The notes beneath the pieces are model-generated. The model had not been told where the DNA came from. It ran no database searches and was given only the letters and a program-made list of their open reading frames with translations. The position numbers were made by a program, and so were the translations under genes. Shown piece after piece: positions 6,582-9,481 of a DNA stretch of 9,481 bases. Positions within the stretch are counted from its first letter, which is position 1. Every line of letters starts with the position of its first letter. This stretch comes from Chitinophagales bacterium (GTDB taxonomy: Bacteria; Bacteroidota; Bacteroidia; Chitinophagales; Chitinophagaceae): NCBI GenBank assembly GCA_013297585.1, contig JAAFHG010000117.1, positions 1-9,481 of the forward strand, given 5' to 3'.

Positions 6582-7375
6582 CAGCTTTGCCTTCTAATAT
6601 TACCCCTACAGTTGTAAGTATAGGTCCACTGTTACCTGTAACTTGGGGGCAAGAATGTTCATATAAATGATTTATGCGGTAATTTTAATGTAAATTATAA
6701 CTGCAATTATTTGCTTGGTTGTAATACTAGACCAGTTACAGGTTGTGTTGCTACAGCTATGGCTCAGGTTATTCACTTTTGGCATCCTAATAATAGTTTA
6801 GAATATGATTATGCTTCAATGCCAACTACTTTTGGTAATAGTGAAGTACAAAGATTAATGAGAGATGCTGGAAATACTGTAAATATGGATTACCATTGTG
6901 TAAATGACGGTGGATCAGGTGCTTATGATACAGATGTTCAATGGGCTTTAAAGTCAAATTTCGGCTTTTCACTGCTAGTTATGCTACATATAATTATTAT
7001 ACTTTAACCACCGAAATATTTAACAGTAAGCCAGTTATAATGAGTGGTTGCAGAAGTCTAACACAATATTGGTTCATAATTAATTGGTGGACAAGTTACA
7101 GCACTTGCCATGAATGGGTTTGCGATGGTTTTAGTGGTACTCTTTATCTAGGTAGAATTGTTACAACAACTACAGTCAAAGGAACGACAACTACTACTTA
7201 CCAATCTTGTACCGCTTGTGTTGATAACGGCTTTTTTCACATGAACTGGGGTTGGCATGAAACGCGTGGAGGTAATGATTTCAATGGATGGTTTTTGTTT
7301 TCTAATTTTGCATCTCCAAATAGTACATATAATTTTCAATATACAAATGGTATGACAAAAGACATCCGTAATTAA
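6575..7375 (+). pseudogene. C10 family (streptopain-like) cysteine peptidase, 5'-truncated and frameshifted
   Basis: Three reading-frame pieces join into one C10 papain-fold peptidase. Piece 1 (to about 6664) reads PTVVSIGPLLPVTWGQECSY, the mature N-terminus of the family. Piece 2 (about 6666-6970) reads NDLC, then TGCVATAMAQVIHFWH with the catalytic Cys (codon 6744-6746), and ends at NFGFS. Piece 3 (about 6971-7375) continues ASYATYNYYTLTTEIF, then CHEWVCDGF with the catalytic His (codon 7109-7111), FHMNWGWHETRGGNDFNGWF, and a normal C-terminus. One extra A near 6665-6667 and one missing base near 6966-6972 account for both shifts. Family members are secreted zymogens with a signal peptide and an inhibitory prodomain; both are absent, because upstream of about 6575 the sequence is the opposing response regulator. 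No T9SS sorting domain follows. Intact active-site motifs suggest recent damage or sequence error. Separately, 6711-7007 and 6941-7375 could be called as two small ORFs. Confidence 0.85.
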
Positions 7376-7399
7376 ATTTGATGAGTAAATGTGTTAACT

Positions 7400-7862
7400 A
7401 TGGAATATTTTTTTTATTTTAATTCTTGCTATATGTGTAAGTTGTGGCAAATTCACACCCAATAGTTGTAACTATGCAGCTGTGCCATCTAGTATATTCT
7501 TTATACTAAAAAATAGCGGGCAAAGATTACCAGATAGCGTATTGCAGAAAACAAAAATGGCTTATTTGGAAAATGGTAGTAAAAAGTATATTTCAGATGT
7601 AAATGGTGCTACCGATAATTACTCTAATTATGGTATTTTAACTTCAAGACTTATTGGTTTTACTAGTGCGGATAATAATATTAAAACCTATTATTTAGAA
7701 TATCCAAATTCTTCTACAGTTGATACTTTTTTTGTAGACTATCTACCTAGTTCATTGTCTACAAATTGTCAGTATGTTTTGCAGACAGTTAAGTTTAACG
7801 GTAAACTAGCAGCTATCGACACTTCATTTAAATTTCAGCCAGTCTACGTTTTAAACAAATAA
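7400..7862 (+). CDS. lipoprotein of unknown function, signal peptide out of frame at a T8 run
   Basis: The open frame extends back to 7398 and encodes a clear lipoprotein signal, IFFILILAICVSCGK, with the lipobox Cys at 7443-7445. No ATG, GTG or TTG lies in that frame before the lipobox; the first usual in-frame start is GTG 7482, inside the mature protein. With one T fewer in the run at 7408-7415, ATG 7400 reads MEYFFILILAICVSCG and gives a 153-aa protein. With one T more, ATG 7381 is brought in frame. The mature part (LKNSGQRLPDSV, YYLEYPNSSTVDTFFVDYL, QYVLQTVKFNGK) looks like a small beta-sandwich of a type common in Bacteroidota lipoproteins. It follows the C10 peptidase by 24 nt, and another small lipoprotein-like gene starts 10 nt after it, so the three were probably co-transcribed. 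A role as peptidase inhibitor or partner is possible but unproven. Confidence 0.65.
7408..7415. repeat. T8 homopolymer that sets the lipoprotein reading frame
   Basis: Eight T in a row lie in the signal-peptide region. At T8 no usual start is in frame with the lipobox. At T7 the ATG at 7400 is in frame, and at T9 the ATG at 7381 is. It could be a phase-variation tract, a fixed mutation or a base-calling error. Confidence 0.5.
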
Positions 7863-7872
7863 GCTAATATTT

Positions 7873-8136
7873 ATGACTACCAAGCCGATTCTACTATTAC
7901 TAACTATCGTTATTGGGGTGTTTTTTGCTCATTGTAAAAAGCTATCACCATCTAAACCTTTAGCCGATACCAAATCTGCTTTGGCAGGGCTATTCTCATT
8001 AAGTATGTATAGTGTAGAACAAGTACACCAAGTAGTAGATAATGGCCTTAAAGCAGGTGGTATAGAGCCTGCCGAATTTAAAGATTATGGCTTTACGCAA
8101 CAAAGAACGATTGAAGATATGGATAGCCATCCATAA
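7873..8136 (+). CDS. small putative lipoprotein, unknown function
   Basis: This is an 87-aa protein with an N-terminal signal (PILLLLTIVIGVFFAHCKK) and Cys21 as the likely lipidated residue. The residue before the Cys is His instead of the usual small residue, so lipid attachment is probable but not certain. The mature part is about 66 residues, mostly helical and polar (ADTKSALAGLFSLSMYSVEQ, DNGLKAGGIEPAEFKDYGFT). I recognise no family, and there are no further cysteines. The ATG at 7873 lies 10 nt after the preceding lipoprotein stop, which suggests co-transcription. A 269-nt gap follows. Confidence 0.65.
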   Translation: MTTKPILLLLTIVIGVFFAHCKKLSPSKPLADTKSALAGLFSLSMYSVEQVHQVVDNGLKAGGIEPAEFKDYGFTQQRTIEDMDSHP

Positions 8137-8405
8137 AAAATATTTTTATGTATATAAGCAAATTTCCGGCAGCTGAACCTAACGAATAGCGAAATGTATA
8201 TCTTTATTTTAATATTAAATGATTAGTCAAATATTAGTAGACCTACAAGTAACAGTTGTGCTAAAGTCATTTTAGCCGATAAGTATAATTTAAAATTTCA
8301 ATTTAATATGCTTAACAGATACTTTAACAAGAATTGTGAAGCTGTTGCTGTTTCATGGTGTTTATTTGCAAATTAAATTGATAATCAACCGTTACATTTA
8401 TATTA
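8137..8405. other. 269-nt gap without a gene
   Basis: This stretch is AT-rich with stops in all frames I followed. I find no RNA gene and no coding remnant. It presumably holds the promoter of the barrel gene that starts at 8406. A TACATTTA at 8393-8400 resembles a Bacteroidota -7 element but sits too close to the ATG, with a 24-nt spacer to the nearest suitable TTG, so I do not call it. Confidence 0.5.
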
Positions 8406-9481
8406 ATGAAGCAATATTCTATTCGCATTTTCTTTCTATTCGTTTTTTTGCCTCAATTGTTAGTGGCACAAACGGATACGCTTATCCCTAGAAAGAAAAA
8501 ATGGCCATTTTCTACAATGCAAAAATTGCAAGATGGTAATTTACGATTTGTACCAATCCCTGCATTTTCAATAAGCCCAGAAAAAGGCATAAGCACGGGG
8601 CTAATTTTTGAATATTTTTTTAATACTGGTAGTAGCGCGGCAGATAAAAAACAAACACGTTTATCTAATGCATTTACCAATTTTCAATATAGTTCATTAA
8701 ATCAACTTGTACTAGAGGGCGTTTACAGCATTTACACCAATAAAGAAAAGTATTTTTTGCAAGGCTCTGCTGGCTACAAAGACTTTTATGAACGTTACTG
8801 GACTTTTAGCGAAGACACAGTAGGTAATACTAATTTTAGAGGTATTGATTATAAGCATATTTACTTGCGTGGTAAATGGACCAAAAATTATAAGCAACAA
8901 ATTTTTATTGGCATTAATTACAGCTTCAATAGTTTCAGAGAAATTATTTTTCAAGAAGGGGCTTATCCGCAAATACCGATAACAGATGGTTTAGGCGAAA
9001 GTATGTCGCTAGGTATTGGACCTATTGTGGTAATAGATAAACGAGACAATCAATTTAGCCCACAAAAAGGATGGTTTGCCGAAGTAGGTTTTAGAATTCA
9101 CGACAAAAATATTGGCAGCAATTTTAACTACACACAGTTAAACGTTGACCTCAGAAATTATATTATTACTAAACCAAAAGGTATTTTAGCATTAAATGTA
9201 ATTACCACATTAAACAATGGTACTGTACCTTTTTTAGAAAAAGCAAAATTGGGTAACGACAGAATGATGCGAGGTTATTTTGCAGGGCGTTTTAGAGATA
9301 ATGAATTTGCTGCTGCGCAAATAGAATATCGCTACCCAATAGGTAAAAGTTTTGTATTAGCTGGTTTTATGAGTGCTGGGCAAACGGCACCAAATGTTTC
9401 ATCATTTGCACTTAACAGCATGCAAAGTAGTATTGGTGGTGGCTTGCGTTATTTGGTAAACAAACAAAAGCATTTATATGC
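8406..9481 (+). CDS. BamA/TamA-like (Omp85 surface-antigen) outer-membrane barrel protein, 3' end outside window
   Basis: The frame from ATG 8406 stays open for 358 codons to the window edge. A signal peptide (IRIFFLFVFLPQLLVA, cut before QTD) is followed directly by amphipathic beta-strands (FVPIPAFSISPEKGISTGLIFEY at about 56-78). Two marks of the Bac_surface_Ag/Omp85 barrel are present: DKRDNQFSPQKGWFAEVGF (about 212-230) and a late MRGYFAGRFRDNEFAAAQIE (about 287-306) followed by YRYPI, which matches the conserved RGY and xRFRDN region of BamA/TamA proteins. No POTRA domains precede the barrel, so this is the short, barrel-only type of about 370-400 aa seen in Bacteroidota; perhaps 20-40 residues are missing. 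It is expected in the outer membrane. Its substrate or role is unknown: the barrel family inserts or exports proteins, but POTRA-less members are poorly characterised. Confidence 0.85.
   Translation, partial: MKQYSIRIFFLFVFLPQLLVAQTDTLIPRKKKWPFSTMQKLQDGNLRFVPIPAFSISPEKGISTGLIFEYFFNTGSSAADKKQTRLSNAFTNFQYSSLNQLVLEGVYSIYTNKEKYFLQGSAGYKDFYERYWTFSEDTVGNTNFRGIDYKHIYLRGKWTKNYKQQIFIGINYSFNSFREIIFQEGAYPQIPITDGLGESMSLGIGPIVVIDKRDNQFSPQKGWFAEVGFRIHDKNIGSNFNYTQLNVDLRNYIITKPKGILALNVITTLNNGTVPFLEKAKLGNDRMMRGYFAGRFRDNEFAAAQIEYRYPIGKSFVLAGFMSAGQTAPNVSSFALNSMQSSIGGGLRYLVNKQKHLY

Noticed and set aside
7148..7339. Reverse-strand open frame within the peptidase
   Set aside because: It is antisense to clear C10 peptidase sequence, including the NWGW motif, so it is a shadow.
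6941..7375. The 6711-7007 and 6941-7375 frames as two independent proteins
   Set aside because: The homology runs continuously from the catalytic Cys to the catalytic His across the frame change, so they are pieces of one peptidase gene.
5700..7870. Insertion sequence or integrative element as the cause of the damaged region
   Set aside because: No transposase, integrase, terminal inverted repeats or target duplication could be seen; the only long palindrome is the terminator.
8132..8150. AT-only inverted repeat (8-base arms) overlapping the stop of the small lipoprotein gene, as a terminator
   Set aside because: The stem has a single GC pair and there is no U tract distinct from the stem. 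Such repeats are expected by chance in DNA this AT-rich.
8366..8400. TTG plus TACATTTA as promoter for the barrel gene
   Set aside because: The spacer is 24 nt, outside the usual 17-23, and the -7 element ends 5 nt before the ATG, which would leave no leader.

Overview
The window looks like a piece of a low-GC Bacteroidota chromosome, probably of the Chitinophagales/Flavobacteriia type. Pointers are an IPExxxVDY-family protein, a TonB plug-domain protein with a macroglobulin-like N-terminus, a CarboxypepD_reg-like exported protein, a C10 (streptopain) peptidase, short lipoproteins, and starts without clear Shine-Dalgarno sequences. I see no rRNA, tRNA, CRISPR array, transposase or phage gene.

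Region 1 (1-2435, + strand) is a tight co-directional run: the 3' part of a UvrD/PcrA helicase gene, a DUF4160 gene and a DUF2442 gene 6 nt apart (a small pair with toxin-antitoxin-like layout), a small membrane-anchored protein of unknown function, and an IPExxxVDY protein. Gaps are 6-37 nt, so one transcript is plausible.

Region 2 (2542-5780, + strand) holds two cell-envelope genes: a 255-aa exported protein with a CarboxypepD_reg-like domain that must start at TTG, and an 802-aa exported protein joining a macroglobulin-like N-terminus to a TonB-receptor plug with no beta-barrel behind it. A perfect 40-bp palindrome at 5796-5835 closes this unit and probably serves as a bidirectional terminator.

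Region 3 (about 5840-7862) is the unusual part. A NarL/LuxR-type response regulator lies on the - strand. Its reading frame runs through the terminator and into the neighbour's 3' end, apparently because a short AT repeat has slipped. Its first codons abut, head to head, a C10 peptidase that has lost its signal peptide and prodomain and carries two single-base frameshifts, although the catalytic Cys and His remain. Next comes a lipoprotein whose signal peptide is out of frame with every usable start at a run of eight T. All the reading-frame lesions I found (four indels and one truncation) fall in about 1.5 kb, and the flanking 7.5 kb has none. The region is either a decaying or phase-variable secreted-protease locus, or a place where the assembly is poor or chimeric.

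Region 4 (7873-9481, + strand) has a second small putative lipoprotein, a 269-nt gap without a gene, and a BamA/TamA-like outer-membrane beta-barrel gene that stays open to the window edge.

The best candidate for a little-described system is the C10 peptidase with the lipoprotein behind it, a possible protease plus inhibitor or partner. The DUF4160-DUF2442 pair is second. Both are inferences from layout and motifs.
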